Assembly (NCBI GenBank): GCA_037440925.1
Contig: JBBITF010000015.1
Span: 1 to 64,000 of the forward strand
Length of the DNA stretch: 64,000 bases
DNA from: JAABUE01 sp037440925
GTDB taxonomy: Bacteria; Chloroflexota; Anaerolineae; Anaerolineales; Villigracilaceae
Direction of reading: 5' to 3'
Part shown: positions 15,354-23,687 of the stretch, in pieces
Layout: every line of letters begins with the position of its first letter
How positions within the stretch are numbered: the stretch's first letter is position 1
The notes under the pieces: model-generated
Told to the model about the DNA's origin: nothing
Seen by the model: the letters and a program-made list of their open reading frames with translations, nothing else
Databases searched by the model: none
Translations under genes and position numbers: made by a program

Positions 15354-18107
15354 ATGAATAACTTCATGCCGGCGCGCAACGAAAACGCTTTCGACCCCGC
15401 TCACGACGTTTACCGCTACACTCCGCGCTCCCTGCAACCCATCTTTACCCCTAAAACGGTTGCCGTCATTGGCGCAACCGAAAAACAAGGCAGCGTTGGC
15501 CGCACCGTCATCTGGAATCTCATCAGCAGCCCTTTTGGCGGCACAGTCTTCCCTATTAACCCCAAACGCGAAAATATCCTGGGGATCAAGGCTTACCCCA
15601 GCATCAAAGACCTGCCCGACCAGATTGACCTGGCAGTCATCGTCACCCCCGCCCCTACCGTACCAGGCATTATCGAGGAATGTGTAGAAGCCGGCGTAAA
15701 AGGCGCTATCGTCATCTCGGCCGGCTTCAAGGAAGTTGGCCCTGAAGGCGCAGAACTCGAGCGCCAAATTCTCGCGCACGCTCGCAAAGGCAAAATGCGC
15801 GTCATCGGCCCCAACTGCCTGGGCGTGATGAACCCGCTCACCGGCCTAAACGCCACCTTCGCCACCGCCGCCGCCCGCCCCGGCAACGTGGCCTTTATCA
15901 GCCAATCGGGCGCGCTTTGCACCTCCGTGCTGGACTGGTCGTTCAAGGAACACGTCGGCTTCTCGGCCTTCGTCTCCATCGGCTCCATGCTGGATGTGGG
16001 CTGGGGCGACCTGATCTACCATCTGGGCGATGACCCGCATACGCAGAGCATCGTCATCTACATGGAAACCATCGGGGACGCGCGTTCGTTCATGTCCGCA
16101 GCGCGCGAAGTGGCGCTGGCCAAACCCATCATTGTCATTAAGCCTGGGCGCACAGAGGGCGCAGCCCGAGCAGCCGCCTCGCATACCGGCTCGCTGACCG
16201 GCTCGGACGAGGTGCTGGAAGCCGCCTTCCGACGCTGCGGCGTGTTGCGCGTGAACACCATCGGCGAAATCTTCTCCATGGCCGAAGTCCTCTCCAAACA
16301 GCCACGCCCCAAAGGCCCTCACCTGACCATCGTAACCAACGCCGGCGGTCCCGGCGTATTGGCAGTAGACGCGCTCATCACCAGCGGCGGCAAACTGGCT
16401 GAAATCTCACCCGAAACCATGCAAAAGTTGAACCAAATCTTACCGCCGCAGTGGAGTCACAACAACCCCATTGACATCCTGGGAGACGCTTCTCCCGAAC
16501 GCTACGCCCAGGCGCTCGAAGTAGCCGCCCAAGACGAAAACAGCGACGGTTTGCTGGTCATCCTCACGCCCCAGGCCATGACCGATCCCACCGCTACCGC
16601 CGAAGCCCTCAAAGAATACGCTCGCAGTTACGACAAGCCTATCCTGGCTTCCTGGTCGGGCGGGCAAGACATCGCCGCCGGAGAAGCCATCCTCAACAAG
16701 GCCGGCATCCCCACTTTCATGTATCCCGATACAGCCGCCGAAGCCTTCGCCTATATGTGGAAATATACGGACAATTTGCAGGCGCTCTACGAAACCGTCA
16801 GCCTGACGCAAGATGCCGCCTCAGGGCCCGACCGTGAGGCGGCTTCCGCGCTCCTCGAGCGGGTGCGCCGCTCGGGCCGTTTGCTGCTCACCGAAGCCGA
16901 GTCGAAGGAACTGCTGGCCGCCTATGGCATCCCCATCGTCCCTACTCGCATCGCCGAGAGCGCCGACCAAGCCGCAGCCCTGGCCGAAACCATCGGCTAC
17001 CCTGTGGCGCTAAAACTACACTCCGAAGCCGTGACCCATAAAACCGATGTCGGCGGGGTCAAACTCAACCTGAACGGCGAGCAGGCCGTTCGGTCCGCGT
17101 TCGAAGCGATCCGGGCCAGCGTCGTCGAAAAATATTCGGATGAGGCTTTCTTGGGCGTGACCGTTCAACCAATGATCAAATTGTCCGACGCCTACGAATT
17201 GATCATCGGCTCAAGCATAGACCCGCAGTTTGGGCCGGTCGTCTTGTTTGGCATGGGCGGGCAACTGGTGGAAGTGTTCAAAGACCGAGCCCTGGGGCTG
17301 CCTCCGCTCAACGCCACCCTGGCGCGCCGCATGATGGAGCGCACCAAAATCTTCGAAGCCCTCAAAGGAGTGCGCGGGCGTCCCGCCATAGACATTACCG
17401 CACTGGAAACGCTGCTGGTCAATTTCAGCCAATTGGTCGCTGAACAACGCTGGATCAAGGAACTGGATATCAACCCCTTGCTGGCCTCCCACGAAGGCCT
17501 GCTGGCGCTAGACGCGCGGGTGGTCATCCACGAGGCGACCGAAGAAAGTCAATTACCGCGCCTGGCTATCCGCCCCTATCCGGCAAAATACATCGCCCCC
17601 TGGACAATGAAAGACGGCACAGCCGTCGTCATCCGCCCCATCCGGCCAGAAGATGAAATGCTGATGCGGCGTTTCCACGAATCGCTTTCAGACAGAACCG
17701 TCTACCTGCGCTACCTGTCCCCCATGCTGCTCAGCACCCGCACTACTCATGAGCGCCTGGCGCGTATTACCCACAACGACTATGACCGCGAGATTGCGCT
17801 GGTGGTAGAAGGCGAAGAAAACGGCGAAAGACTTATCCTGGGGGTAGCCCGCTTGAGCAAACTACACGGGACGGACGAAGAAGCGCGCTTTTCAATGCTC
17901 ATCAGTGACGCCTATCAAGGCAAGGGCCTGGGCAAAGAACTGCTCACCCGCAGCATCAAAATTGGCCGCGACGAAAAAATCAAGCGCATCATCGCGCTCA
18001 TGTCGCCAGAAAACGAAACCATGCGCCGCCTGTGCCGCGTAGTGGGCTTTTCATCCTTCGAGGTCGATTCGCAAAGCGGGATGCTCAAGGCTCAAATCGA
18101 GTTATAG
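15354..18107 (+). CDS. ADP-forming acyl/acetyl-CoA synthetase fused to a GNAT acetyltransferase
   Basis: The 917-residue protein has the CoA-binding and ligase domains of ADP-forming acetyl-CoA synthetase (about 25-480; TVAVIGATEKQGSVGR, GPNCLGVMNP), an ATP-grasp domain (about 500-720; VALKLHSEAVTHKTDVGGV) and a C-terminal GNAT domain (about 745-917; acetyl-CoA loop YQGKGLGKEL). The phospho-histidine motif ASHTGS is intact (H277). In Pat-type lysine acetyltransferases of similar layout the ligase half is usually considered inactive, so retention of His suggests it can still convert acetyl-CoA + ADP + Pi to acetate + ATP. It is monocistronic, with weak AGGT upstream of the ATG. Either role, acetate release or protein acetylation, would suit a CODH/ACS organism. 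Confidence 0.9.
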   Translation: MNNFMPARNENAFDPAHDVYRYTPRSLQPIFTPKTVAVIGATEKQGSVGRTVIWNLISSPFGGTVFPINPKRENILGIKAYPSIKDLPDQIDLAVIVTPAPTVPGIIEECVEAGVKGAIVISAGFKEVGPEGAELERQILAHARKGKMRVIGPNCLGVMNPLTGLNATFATAAARPGNVAFISQSGALCTSVLDWSFKEHVGFSAFVSIGSMLDVGWGDLIYHLGDDPHTQSIVIYMETIGDARSFMSAAREVALAKPIIVIKPGRTEGAARAAASHTGSLTGSDEVLEAAFRRCGVLRVNTIGEIFSMAEVLSKQPRPKGPHLTIVTNAGGPGVLAVDALITSGGKLAEISPETMQKLNQILPPQWSHNNPIDILGDASPERYAQALEVAAQDENSDGLLVILTPQAMTDPTATAEALKEYARSYDKPILASWSGGQDIAAGEAILNKAGIPTFMYPDTAAEAFAYMWKYTDNLQALYETVSLTQDAASGPDREAASALLERVRRSGRLLLTEAESKELLAAYGIPIVPTRIAESADQAAALAETIGYPVALKLHSEAVTHKTDVGGVKLNLNGEQAVRSAFEAIRASVVEKYSDEAFLGVTVQPMIKLSDAYELIIGSSIDPQFGPVVLFGMGGQLVEVFKDRALGLPPLNATLARRMMERTKIFEALKGVRGRPAIDITALETLLVNFSQLVAEQRWIKELDINPLLASHEGLLALDARVVIHEATEESQLPRLAIRPYPAKYIAPWTMKDGTAVVIRPIRPEDEMLMRRFHESLSDRTVYLRYLSPMLLSTRTTHERLARITHNDYDREIALVVEGEENGERLILGVARLSKLHGTDEEARFSMLISDAYQGKGLGKELLTRSIKIGRDEKIKRIIALMSPENETMRRLCRVVGFSSFEVDSQSGMLKAQIEL

Positions 18108-18119
18108 CGGGTTAGCCAA

Positions 18120-18914
18120 TCAACGCGGCAGAATCTTCTCCATCATCCCTGCCACTGCCTGATAGATGACAGACTCGTCTCCCAAATCTACCAGCGGCTT
18201 GCCAGAGAACTCGAAATTTGTCAATTCGTCATTGGCCGGGATGATGCCCAGCAAAGGGACGCCAACCTTCTCGGCCAATTTCTCGATTTCGGGGTGTAAA
18301 ACCCCGTTTGGCACGCGGTTGATGATGAGATAAGCCTTCTCGATATTGATTTCCAATTCGTTGCGCATGTCGGCAATGCGCTGGGCGGCCATCAGCCCGC
18401 GCTGGGTGGGATCGCTCACCACCAGTAAATGCTGCACGTCGCGCGTGGTGCGGCGGCTGAGATGCTCCATCCCGGCTTCGTTGTCAATCACCACATAGGC
18501 ATAATGACGGCTCAGGCTATCTATCACCTCCCGCAGGTTGTGGTTGACCGCGCAATAACAGCCCTGTCCCTCGCCGCGCCCCATGGCAATCAAGTCGAAG
18601 CGTGAACCCTCCGCCAGCGAAGAGCGCACATGGTATTCTAAATAATCGCGCTTGTTCACGCCGCCGGGCAAGTTGCCCATGGCCGCCCCACCCTGCACCA
18701 AGGAGGTTTTCACCTGTTGCAGCATGTCTTCGCGGATGTCTCCGACCGTCCACTCCAGTTCGAGGCCCAAGACCATATTCAAATTCGATGAAGGGTCGGC
18801 GTCAATAGCCAGGATGCTGCCAGTCTGGTTTTGCGCCAGGTATTTGATGACCATGCCAGCGACGGTGGTCTTGCCGACGCCGCCCTTGCCGGCCAGTGCG
18901 ATAGTGGTAGTCAT
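18120..18914 (-). CDS. cooC: CooC-type nickel-insertion ATPase (CODH maturation)
   Basis: CooC is a MinD/ArsA-class ATPase that delivers Ni to the CODH C-cluster. The 264-residue protein shows the deviant Walker A GKGGVGKTT, the switch region VIDNEAG, and the metal-binding CxC in GEGQGCYCAVNHN that is specific for CooC. The ATG at 18914 begins MTTTIALAGKGG. It starts 13 bp after a BrnA-like gene and follows a second CooC paralogue (19263-20033). The CODH genes are about 8 kb away on the other strand. Confidence 0.93.
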   Translation of the reverse strand: MTTTIALAGKGGVGKTTVAGMVIKYLAQNQTGSILAIDADPSSNLNMVLGLELEWTVGDIREDMLQQVKTSLVQGGAAMGNLPGGVNKRDYLEYHVRSSLAEGSRFDLIAMGRGEGQGCYCAVNHNLREVIDSLSRHYAYVVIDNEAGMEHLSRRTTRDVQHLLVVSDPTQRGLMAAQRIADMRNELEINIEKAYLIINRVPNGVLHPEIEKLAEKVGVPLLGIIPANDELTNFEFSGKPLVDLGDESVIYQAVAGMMEKILPR

Positions 18915-18927
18915 ACAACAAAAACTC

Positions 18928-19134
18928 CTAGTGAAGCGCTTGCAACATATCTTTATTTTGGCGCAAAATCTCGTTGACGACTGTCTGCACATCTTCCTGC
19001 TTCCGATTTGCAAATTCTTCGATAAACTCGACCAAATCGTCATCCAGGTAGATAGGGAGTTTCAGCCGGGCGTCGGGGTGATAAAACTTTCCGCGAACGC
19101 CTTTGGAGAAATCGTATTCTTGTTCTTTTTCCAT
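18928..19134 (-). CDS. BrnA-like antitoxin (ribbon-helix-helix), toxin lost
   Basis: The 68-residue product (MEKEQEYDFSKGVRGKFY at the start) has the BrnA/CopG pattern: a short basic N-terminal segment and a terminal RHH-type helix pair (LPIYLDDDLVEFIEEFANR). AAGGTG upstream supports the ATG at 19134. Only the C-terminal end of a BrnT toxin precedes it. It now sits between two cooC genes, 13 bp from the downstream one, and probably survives as a passenger or as a DNA-binding regulator. Confidence 0.7.
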   Translation of the reverse strand: MEKEQEYDFSKGVRGKFYHPDARLKLPIYLDDDLVEFIEEFANRKQEDVQTVVNEILRQNKDMLQALH

Positions 19135-19266
19135 AATCCACGCACCTTTTTGATACTGCTCGCTTTCGCGTCGCATCGCTTTTCGAGCAGAAATCAGACG
19201 AATGTTTACAGTTGCTCTATCCACTTCTTGATAGGTATGCACCACAACAAGCAAAACGTTGATTAA
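19135..19266 (-). pseudogene. BrnT toxin remnant, 3' end only
   Basis: An open frame (TTA 19264-19266 after a TGA) encodes about 40 residues ending TVNIRLISARKAMRRESEQY, which is the C-terminal helix region of BrnT RNases (consensus RIISARKA-RRE). The N-terminal half is absent, because the 3' end of the second cooC gene occupies its place. The frame runs on into brnA without a stop. Confidence 0.65.
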
Positions 19267-20033
19267 TCAATACCGAGCGCAGAGGCCATTTTGTCCGCTG
19301 CCTCCTTCAACGCCGGCACATAGTCATACACCGGGATGCCCAAGCGGTCCGCCTCCTGCACCTTCAAATCCGCAGGCAGAAAACCCAACACCGGCAAGCC
19401 GGGCGTCTCGGCATTCAAGAAACTTGCCTCCTCCTCATCGCGCACCTTGTTGCCTACCAAATACAAGCGCGTCAAACCGATATCGTTGGCCAGTTTCTTG
19501 ATCTGCGCCGCCGTGCCTAAACTCCGACGGGTCGGTTCGACCACCACGATCATAGCGTCTACGAAGTCCACCGTAGCCCGGCCGAGGTGTTCCACGCCGG
19601 CGTACATATCCAGCAGCAACACATCGTCCTTGCGGAAGAGCAGGTGCGTGAAAAGCGTCTTGAGCATGGCCGATTCGGGGCAGATGCAGCCAGATCCGCC
19701 CAGGTCTACGCTGCCCATTTCCAGCAGGCGCACGCCGCGATGCGTCACGCTGAAACGCTCTGGGATGTCGTCCACGCGCGGGTTGAGGGTGAAAAATCCG
19801 CCCACCGTGCCGGGCTTGGCGCCGGTACGCTCTTCGATCAACTCCTCCATCTCGGCAATGGGCGTGAGTTTCGCACGCAATTCAGCCGGGAAGCCCAATG
19901 CCCCCGCCAGGCAGGGACTGGGGTCCGCGTCCACAGCTAGCACGTCGCGGCCTCGATCGGCGTAGACCTGCGCCAGGAGCGCGGTCAGGGTCGTCTTGCC
20001 GACGCCGCCTTTACCGGTAATTGCCAATTTCAT
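19263..20033 (-). CDS. Second CooC/AcsF-type nickel ATPase
   Basis: The 256-residue MinD-like ATPase starts MKLAITGKGGVGKTT and keeps the AVDADPSPCLAGALG segment and a GSGCICPES pair of cysteines, which matches the CxC metal site of CooC and AcsF. The downstream gene is a paralogue with a different cysteine context (GCYC), so the two may serve CODH and ACS separately or act as a pair. CooC and AcsF cannot be told apart by eye. The ribosome binding site is modest (AGGAAGGATAGG). It follows the radical SAM gene by 31 bp in the same operon. Confidence 0.9.
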   Translation of the reverse strand: MKLAITGKGGVGKTTLTALLAQVYADRGRDVLAVDADPSPCLAGALGFPAELRAKLTPIAEMEELIEERTGAKPGTVGGFFTLNPRVDDIPERFSVTHRGVRLLEMGSVDLGGSGCICPESAMLKTLFTHLLFRKDDVLLLDMYAGVEHLGRATVDFVDAMIVVVEPTRRSLGTAAQIKKLANDIGLTRLYLVGNKVRDEEEASFLNAETPGLPVLGFLPADLKVQEADRLGIPVYDYVPALKEAADKMASALGID

Positions 20034-20064
20034 CGCATCCTATCCTTCCTGGAACGGCCGCAGA

Positions 20065-21015
20065 TTACAAGGCCAATTCCTGAACCTGGTACGTATACCC
20101 GTCCTGGACAGCCTGCTGGCTGTTCAGGTACTGTAGCACATATTGGCCGCAGTTGCTGCCAATTTCGTTTTCCTCCACCTCGCCAATGGACACGATCACA
20201 TCGTACCCGGCGGCTGCCATGGCTTGCGCCACTGCCTGCCCACTCTCCGGATGGTATGGGTCAATGTGCGTCGCAAGGCCATTTTGGGCTGCCCGGACAG
20301 TTGGGTTGACCGGCGTCAACTTCACCAGGTAGCGCGCCGGGTCGAAGTAGCGCAGCAACACTGACGGGTCGGCCGGCAACCCTTCGGCCAGCGCAAAATT
20401 GAGCGTGATCTTGCGGTCGCCCGCGCGCTGGAAGCGCTCGCCGTAAGCGGCCATCTGCGCAAACGACCACTTGCGCACCGGGATCAAGCGATCGCGCGCC
20501 GCCTCGTCTGTGGTGTGCAGCGAAAACTGGAACTGGAAGCGCCCGCCCGCATACAGCCGGTCTTTGACATCCAACAGCCGCTCGAAAAACGCGTCTGCCC
20601 CGCGCGGCGCAATCGTCGAAACAGAAGGCATCAGCCCAGGCGCATCATAGCGGCCGGGCAATTGCTCCAGCGCCTCCAACACCGCCATGTTCAGGGCCGG
20701 TTCGCCCATGCGCGCAAACTGGATCTTGAACTTCTTCGCAGGCACGCGTCCGTCCGGGTACCAACGATAGACCATGTGGTCCACCTGCCGCAAGATCTCT
20801 TCGGCGGTCGGTTTGCCGCGATATCCGCCGCCTGCATCGCAGAACAGGCATCCTACTGGGCAGCCATACAACGTCGAAACCATCAGAATCCAGCGTTCAT
20901 CGCGCGAATAAGGCGGTTGCAGCGCTTCCACGAACTCGATCATGCGCCCGTCGCCCATATCTGCCATGAACACTTCCGCCATCTCCGAAGTCCCCGTCAT
21001 CGCAAATACCTTCAT
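20065..21015 (-). CDS. RlmN/Cfr-like radical SAM protein
   Basis: The 316-residue protein has a radical SAM cluster motif C52-x3-C56-x2-C59 (YGCPVGCLFC), the RlmN-type ARMGEPALN, SLHTTDE and a late Cys in GSNCGQY (C289) at the place of the methyl-carrying cysteine of RlmN/Cfr. It is about 60 residues shorter than typical RlmN, mostly at the N-terminus. In RlmN/Cfr this cysteine passes a methyl(ene) group to adenosine C2 or C8 of rRNA. Its place between cooC and a flavoprotein suggests a different substrate, but that is inference. It is co-directional with the flavoprotein (6 bp) and the second cooC. Confidence 0.85.
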   Translation of the reverse strand: MKVFAMTGTSEMAEVFMADMGDGRMIEFVEALQPPYSRDERWILMVSTLYGCPVGCLFCDAGGGYRGKPTAEEILRQVDHMVYRWYPDGRVPAKKFKIQFARMGEPALNMAVLEALEQLPGRYDAPGLMPSVSTIAPRGADAFFERLLDVKDRLYAGGRFQFQFSLHTTDEAARDRLIPVRKWSFAQMAAYGERFQRAGDRKITLNFALAEGLPADPSVLLRYFDPARYLVKLTPVNPTVRAAQNGLATHIDPYHPESGQAVAQAMAAAGYDVIVSIGEVEENEIGSNCGQYVLQYLNSQQAVQDGYTYQVQELAL

Positions 21016-21021
21016 AAGGAA

Positions 21022-21891
21022 TCACGCCTCCATGCTAAAGTAGATCTCCATTGCCGTGCGCAACCCATCGCCAGCCGCAATAGCCGCCTGCCGGTACAAA
21101 CCGTTCTTCACATCGCCGACAAAATGCAGACCTGGATGGGTCTGGGCAAGCAATTCGGTGGACAAAAAATCCACCTGCGGAACGCGCCCGATCGCAAACA
21201 ACAGGGCGTCCGCTTCGAGCGACTCGCCCGCTTCGCACCGGACCCGCAGCCTGCCAGCCGTTCCCTCGGCCTCCACCCCGCTGACGGAACACCCCGCCCG
21301 GTACGCGATGGCCGGATTTGCCTGCGCGCGTTCCCAGAGCAACCTCAGACATTTTACATCCCTGCCGCGATTGAGAATAGTGACAGAATTCCTGTTTTTT
21401 GTCAGGTTCAGGGCATAGTCGAAGGCTGCATCCCCGGCCCCCACAATGACAATGTGTTTGCCGCTTTCCCTGAGCAGCGGCCAGACATCCGAATGCACAC
21501 GCTCGCTGCATTCTGCCGGGATAGGGATGGGCGCGGGGCGCGGTTTTGTGCCTGAGGCAATGACGACATGCCTGGCATGGTATGTGTGTTTGTTTGTGTT
21601 GATTGAAAAGTGGTATTTGTTGTTGTCTAAAATGGCTACACGCAAAACATGTTCTTGCAAGACTGGCACGCCCACCCGACTGGCCTGCTCTTCGATCAGG
21701 CGAACCAGTTTGGGGCCGCTCACGCCGGCCGGGAAACCGGGGTAATTTTCGACCAGGTTGGCGTTCCACAACAGACCGCCCACGCGTTCTTTCTCCAGCA
21801 GCACGAACGGGATGCCGTAACGCCGCAACTGGATGGCTGCTGTCAACCCGGCCGGCCCAGCGCCAATGATGACGACATCTGTTTCAGGCAT
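21022..21891 (-). CDS. Thioredoxin-reductase-like FAD/NAD(P) oxidoreductase
   Basis: This two-dinucleotide-fold flavoprotein shows VVIIGAGPAGLTAA (FAD), VIVGAGDAAFDYAL (NAD(P)H) and FVGDVKNGLYRQAAIAAGDG (FAD, C-terminal). The redox-active CxxC of thioredoxin reductase is missing, so it resembles ferredoxin-NADP reductases of the TrxR type. The ATG at 21891 overlaps the upstream hydrolase gene by 8 bp, which indicates translational coupling. A likely role is to pass electrons to or from ferredoxin or the radical SAM partner. A paralogue without a clear NAD(P) site is at 38600-39505. Confidence 0.88.
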   Translation of the reverse strand: MPETDVVIIGAGPAGLTAAIQLRRYGIPFVLLEKERVGGLLWNANLVENYPGFPAGVSGPKLVRLIEEQASRVGVPVLQEHVLRVAILDNNKYHFSINTNKHTYHARHVVIASGTKPRPAPIPIPAECSERVHSDVWPLLRESGKHIVIVGAGDAAFDYALNLTKNRNSVTILNRGRDVKCLRLLWERAQANPAIAYRAGCSVSGVEAEGTAGRLRVRCEAGESLEADALLFAIGRVPQVDFLSTELLAQTHPGLHFVGDVKNGLYRQAAIAAGDGLRTAMEIYFSMEA

Positions 21892-22543
21892 CCAAAGCCT
21901 GCCCGATCTCATCCATCAGCACGGGGACAGCAAACCCATGCGCCAGGGTCAACAGCGAAGCGCGGTGCAGGGCTTCGGTATACGTGGCGGTACCGTCCAC
22001 TGCAAAGAAGACTTCAAACCCGCGCATAAAGGCTGACCGCGCCGTAGTTTCACAGCACAGGTGCGTCATTACACCGGTGATCACCACCTGCTCTACCCCA
22101 AGTCCGCGCAGGATAGAGTCCAGCGACGTGTCCCAAAAAGCGTCATATTGATTCTTCTCAATAAGAATACAATTCGATGTTTCCAGCGTTTCAATAATAT
22201 GGCTACACGCATCTTGCGAAGAGATCAAATCCCGCCACCAGATGGACATCACCCCGGCGTCGGCAGGGGTGTTCACGTGCCGCGTAAACACCACCGGCCG
22301 CCCGGCCGCCAGGAATGCGTCACGCAGTTGGGCAATCCCCTCCACGATCGCAAGCGCGGCGGGGACAAAAGCGTGCGAATCCGGTTGCAAAAAATACTCC
22401 TGCATGTCCAGCACAAGCAACGCCGCATTGCCGGGCCGAAAGCGTATCGTGTCATGCCTACGCCGCAAGCGCTCCACATCAGCAAGCAGCGCCTGAGATT
22501 TCGAACGCAGGCTGCCAGGGGTAAAATACAACTCCTTCTGCAT
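21884..22543 (-). CDS. Isochorismatase-family cysteine hydrolase
   Basis: The 219-residue protein has the catalytic triad of the family: Asp in LVLDMQEYF, Lys in EKNQYDAF and Cys in MTHLCCETTAR, preceded by the non-proline cis-peptide region ITGVMTH. Such enzymes hydrolyse amides or vinyl ethers (nicotinamide, isochorismate, N-carbamoyl compounds); the substrate cannot be told here. It is the first gene of the unit running through the flavoprotein, radical SAM and cooC genes. Confidence 0.88.
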   Translation of the reverse strand: MQKELYFTPGSLRSKSQALLADVERLRRRHDTIRFRPGNAALLVLDMQEYFLQPDSHAFVPAALAIVEGIAQLRDAFLAAGRPVVFTRHVNTPADAGVMSIWWRDLISSQDACSHIIETLETSNCILIEKNQYDAFWDTSLDSILRGLGVEQVVITGVMTHLCCETTARSAFMRGFEVFFAVDGTATYTEALHRASLLTLAHGFAVPVLMDEIGQALDA

Positions 22544-22569
22544 CGGATCAGCAGGGCATCATCATGGCA

Positions 22570-22785
22570 TTACGGGTGGACCACCAGCAAGCCTAAATGC
22601 TTCTCGTAGCCATCGAAATCACTAGTCCATGCTGCCTTGCCGCGCAACGCGCGCGCCTCCGCCTGTTCCCGCAAGACGATCAACAGCCGCAACGCCTCAT
22701 GCACCACTTCCCGCTTGGTTTTGATGCCTGTCAACGCCTGAGCGCGCCGGACAAGATTGTCATCAAGGACAATGTTTGTTCTCAT
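22570..22785 (-). CDS. VapB-type antitoxin without a toxin
   Basis: The 71-residue product starts MRTNIVLDDNLVRRAQALTG and continues TKREVVHEALRLLI, which is the DUF2191/VapB ribbon-helix-helix pattern. A VapC PIN-domain gene would be expected directly downstream on the minus strand. The isochorismatase-family gene follows instead, so this is an orphan antitoxin. A MITE-like insertion lies 41 bp upstream. Confidence 0.8.
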   Translation of the reverse strand: MRTNIVLDDNLVRRAQALTGIKTKREVVHEALRLLIVLREQAEARALRGKAAWTSDFDGYEKHLGLLVVHP

Positions 22786-22826
22786 TTACGCCGCAATCGT
22801 ATGTATAGTTTGCGCATTTTAGGTTT

Positions 22827-22986
22827 GACTCCACTGCAAAAAGGTATTTGCACCGCAGAGCGCGCAGAGAACGCTGAGATTTTTTACCGATTCCGCAAAG
22901 AAAAGGCGCTCTTGATGCGGGTTTTGCAAATTTTCAACTCTGCGCGCTTCGCGCTCTCAGCGGTTAATGGTTTTTGCAGTGCAGTC
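22827..22986. mobile_element. MITE-like element, family B, full copy (B2)
   Basis: This 160-bp element has 16-bp terminal inverted repeats with one mismatch: GACTCCACTGCAAAAA (22827-22842) and TTTTTGCAGTGCAGTC (22971-22986). It is flanked by an exact 6-bp direct repeat AGGTTT (22821-22826 and 22987-22992). Its interior is a loose inverted repeat of GCGCAGAG-type words. The element at 4410 is a close copy, and a decayed end is present at 42827. Confidence 0.85.
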
Positions 22987-23042
22987 AGGTTTATTATACT
23001 CAGAATATCCTCAAAGGCTACAGCGTTGGCGATAGGGAAGAA

Positions 23043-23687
23043 TCAGCGTTTCTGCCCTACAATTTTGCGCGCCAACATGCCCCCCAAGATTGCAGCAACA
23101 TCCGTCGGCAGGTAATGACTGAGCGACCTGTCGAACAGGATTTTGCATGTAGATGGAAAATCTTCGTCCCCACACCAAAAATTGACCAGCAGCGGCAGGC
23201 GCGGCAAAGCCTGGAAGGAATAGGCAGCGTCGCCAAAGGTTTCAGGCCGGCCGCCGGCTTTCTCGCAAGCGCGCTTGAATCCTTCTACGTCCAGGCCAAA
23301 GGCTTTGACGACTTCGTTCCCGCTGTATCCCTGGAAGGCGTGGTCATAGATGCGGCCATCGGGCAGTTCGGCAAAGGATACCCAGTCGCCAGCCAGGGGC
23401 GCGCCGTCGGCGGTGTGGAAATAGTAGATGCCCAAGGCCTGGATATGAGGCGGGAAGGGCTCGCCGTTCGTTTGGTATGCGACCAATTCCGGGAACGAGA
23501 CGACCAACGGGGAATCGAACAGGGAGAGGCGGAATTCGCCCCTCCCTCGACCCAAGGCATGGTAAGCGCAGCCGGTGCGTTCGACCAGCAGGTTGGCGGG
23601 AACCAGCCTGAGGGCGGCGCGCAACTCGTCCACGCGCAGGGCAAGCCCAGGCTTGGAAAGAGGCGAAGACAGCGCCGGGTTAGACAT
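23043..23687 (-). CDS. DUF3786 protein
   Basis: The 214-residue soluble protein carries the DUF3786 pattern: LPDGRIYDHAFQGYSG and near the C-terminus WCGDEDFPSTCKILFD followed by SHYLPTDVAAILGGML. The function of the family is unknown; I recall it from anaerobes with corrinoid or CODH genes, which fits this context. It overlaps the following small Lrp-type gene (ATG of this gene inside its last codons), so the two are translated together. Confidence 0.8.
   Translation of the reverse strand: MSNPALSSPLSKPGLALRVDELRAALRLVPANLLVERTGCAYHALGRGRGEFRLSLFDSPLVVSFPELVAYQTNGEPFPPHIQALGIYYFHTADGAPLAGDWVSFAELPDGRIYDHAFQGYSGNEVVKAFGLDVEGFKRACEKAGGRPETFGDAAYSFQALPRLPLLVNFWCGDEDFPSTCKILFDRSLSHYLPTDVAAILGGMLARKIVGQKR

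Noticed and set aside
18928..19254. A single 108-residue BrnT-BrnA fusion protein
   Set aside because: The TTG start has no ribosome binding site and the toxin half lacks its catalytic N-terminus; a remnant plus separate brnA is simpler.
20515..21555. Long plus-strand open frame of 346 codons
   Set aside because: It lies antisense to the radical SAM and flavoprotein genes, has no recognisable domain and a composition typical of a reverse-frame shadow.
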